Both the position numbers and the translations under genes were made by a program. A stretch of 14,877 nucleotides of DNA from CAWJHE01 sp964614855 (GTDB lineage: Bacteria; Chloroflexota; Anaerolineae; Anaerolineales; UBA4823): the NCBI GenBank assembly GCA_964614855.1, contig CAZTMX010000063.1:1-14877 (forward strand), in the 5' to 3' direction. Positions 13,567 to 14,877 of this stretch are shown here, in pieces. Positions within the stretch are counted from its first letter, which is position 1, and each line of letters opens with the position of its first letter. The notes under the pieces were generated by a model that was not told the DNA's origin, made no database searches, and worked only from the letters and a program-made list of their open reading frames with translations.

Positions 13567-14877
13567 TCACGAACGCCAAAATTATCACCTGGAGTGAGCC
13601 CAACCAGGTACTTGAGGATTATGCGCTTTATATTGAAGGCGCTTTCATAAAAGGCATCGGCCCAAGCCGCGCCATGGAAGAGACCTTTCCGCATGCGCAG
13701 CGGCTGGATGCAGGCGGTCAATACGTAATGCCGGGTAATATCTGCGCCCATACGCATTTCTACGGCGCCTTTGCACGCGGGCTGGCAACCCCGGGCGCAG
13801 CAGCCAAAGATTTCCCTGAAATTTTGAGCAAACTATGGTGGCCGTTGGATAAAAGTCTCACTGAGGCGGATGTGCGCTCCTCGGCGGAGGTAATGTTGGT
13901 GGATGCCATCCGCCACGGCGCCACCACATTGATCGATCACCACGCCTCGCCCAATGCTATCGACGGCTCACTGGATGTGATTGCTGATGCTGTGGATCGT
14001 TCTGGGCTGCGGGCGGTTCTGTGTTACGAGGTGACCGACCGGGATGGGGAGGAAAAAGCCAGGGCGGGCATCCAGGAGAATGTGCGTTTCATCAAACGGG
14101 TGCAGCAGGAAAAGGTGGCGGATGGGCGAGTGGCAGCGACATTTGGTATGCACGCCAGCCTGACGCTTTCAGCTGCCACCCTGGAAGCCTGCCGGCAGGA
14201 AGCGCCATCCGGGGTGGGTTTTCACCTGCATGTGGCAGAGCACGAAGTGGACCAATATGACTGCCTGGCAAAAACCGGCACGCGCATCATCGACCGGCTG
14301 CAGCGCATGGATATCCTGGGTCCAAATTCTATTGTGGTGCACGCGGTGCATGTGGATGCGCGCGAGATCGGTCTGTTGGCGGAGAGCGACACTTGGGTGA
14401 CACACCAGCCGCGCTCCAATATGAATAACGCAGTGGGCGTTCCCGAAGTGGAAAGCATGCTGCGGGCGGGTGTCCGGGTAGGTCTGGGGACGGACGGCTT
14501 TTCCAGCACGATGTGGGAGGAGTGGAAGACGGCATACCTGCTGCACAAAATTGCCAGGCGTGACCCGCGCAGGATGTCGGGTCTGGACGTAGTGCAAATG
14601 GCGGTTTACAATAATGCCCGGCTGGCAGGCAGCTTTTTCCCGGGCGCGCCGTTAGGATGGATTACGGCAGGGGCACATGCCGATTTGATCTTTGTCGATT
14701 ACCATCCCTTTACTCCATTGAATGCTGGGAACCTGCCCTGGCACATCCTGTTCGGTTTTCATGAGAGTATGGTTACAACGACCATTGTGGCGGGTAAGGT
14801 ATTGATGCGCGATCGGGTGTTGCAGACCATGGATGAAGAGGAAATCGCAGAACGAGCACGGCGGCAGGCGCCAGCAG
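13560..14877 (+). CDS. ssnA: SsnA-type aminohydrolase (3' end cut by window edge)
   Basis: An amidohydrolase-superfamily enzyme of the SsnA type, 439 codons visible. Full-length relatives are about this size, so only a few residues should be missing. Metal-site features are present: HTH at 64-66 after a PG turn, HLHVAEHE near 220, HAVH near 261, and the GTDG aspartate near 306. SsnA hallmarks are HFYG...RGL, LWWPLD, IDHHASP, RSNMNNAVG and TDGFSSTMWEEW, which separate it from guanine deaminases and chlorohydrolases. SsnA is a known marker of gene sets for selenium-dependent molybdenum hydroxylases and purine breakdown in enterobacteria and clostridia. Its substrate is not established; deamination of a heterocycle is the usual guess. 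The ATG at 13560 overlaps the hydroxylase stop and has GGAGG four nt upstream, so translation is coupled. H64 is preceded by Cys-Ala where relatives often have a small polar pair. Confidence 0.92.
   Translation, partial: MLITNAKIITWSEPNQVLEDYALYIEGAFIKGIGPSRAMEETFPHAQRLDAGGQYVMPGNICAHTHFYGAFARGLATPGAAAKDFPEILSKLWWPLDKSLTEADVRSSAEVMLVDAIRHGATTLIDHHASPNAIDGSLDVIADAVDRSGLRAVLCYEVTDRDGEEKARAGIQENVRFIKRVQQEKVADGRVAATFGMHASLTLSAATLEACRQEAPSGVGFHLHVAEHEVDQYDCLAKTGTRIIDRLQRMDILGPNSIVVHAVHVDAREIGLLAESDTWVTHQPRSNMNNAVGVPEVESMLRAGVRVGLGTDGFSSTMWEEWKTAYLLHKIARRDPRRMSGLDVVQMAVYNNARLAGSFFPGAPLGWITAGAHADLIFVDYHPFTPLNAGNLPWHILFGFHESMVTTTIVAGKVLMRDRVLQTMDEEEIAERARRQAPA

Overview
The window looks like part of a bacterial chromosome, most likely from the Chloroflexota (Anaerolineae-like). 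This placement is an inference from the mix and style of the proteins: two lipoproteins with Ser/Thr/Pro-rich stalks, a WD40 lipoprotein, a YqhQ protein, a DUF1361 protein and a TtuA/TtuB pair. No rRNA or other taxonomic marker is present. Coding density is high, no stretch over 300 bases lacks a gene, and I see no insertion sequence, prophage or CRISPR array.

Layout. Positions 1-1649 (minus strand) hold selC, the tRNA for selenocysteine (anticodon UCA), followed 24 nt later by an M50 site-2-type membrane protease, then by a lipoprotein that runs off the left edge. A terminator and a promoter (1670-1727) separate selC from a small zinc metallopeptidase (1787-2380, minus). Divergent to that is glnA (2505-3842, plus), with its own sigma70-type promoter and a strong terminator at its 3' end. 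Positions 3913-9638 (minus) hold, in transcription order: a DUF1361 membrane protein, an M20 peptidase, a YqhQ (DUF1385) membrane protein with a near-consensus promoter that predicts a leaderless mRNA, a CARDB-WD40 lipoprotein, a TtuB-like sulfur carrier and a TtuA-like tRNA thiolase. The last three are tightly packed.

From 9722 to the right edge (plus) there is one operon. It has an extended -10 promoter, a leader of about 115 nt whose ends pair with each other right up to the start codon, a molybdenum-hydroxylase FAD subunit, a fused 2Fe-2S/molybdopterin subunit, and ssnA, which is cut just before its natural end. SsnA belongs to the gene set known to accompany selenium-dependent molybdenum hydroxylases, which carry a labile, non-selenocysteine selenium atom at the molybdenum centre.

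The most interesting theme is selenium. The window holds both the tRNA for genetically encoded selenocysteine and a candidate selenium-dependent hydroxylase operon. In known systems both draw on selenophosphate from SelD. SelD, SelA, SelB, YqeB and YqeC are not in the window. Other points worth a look are the structured leader of the hydroxylase operon, the TtuB-like protein that does not end in Gly-Gly, and the CARDB-WD40 lipoprotein linked to tRNA-thiolation genes.
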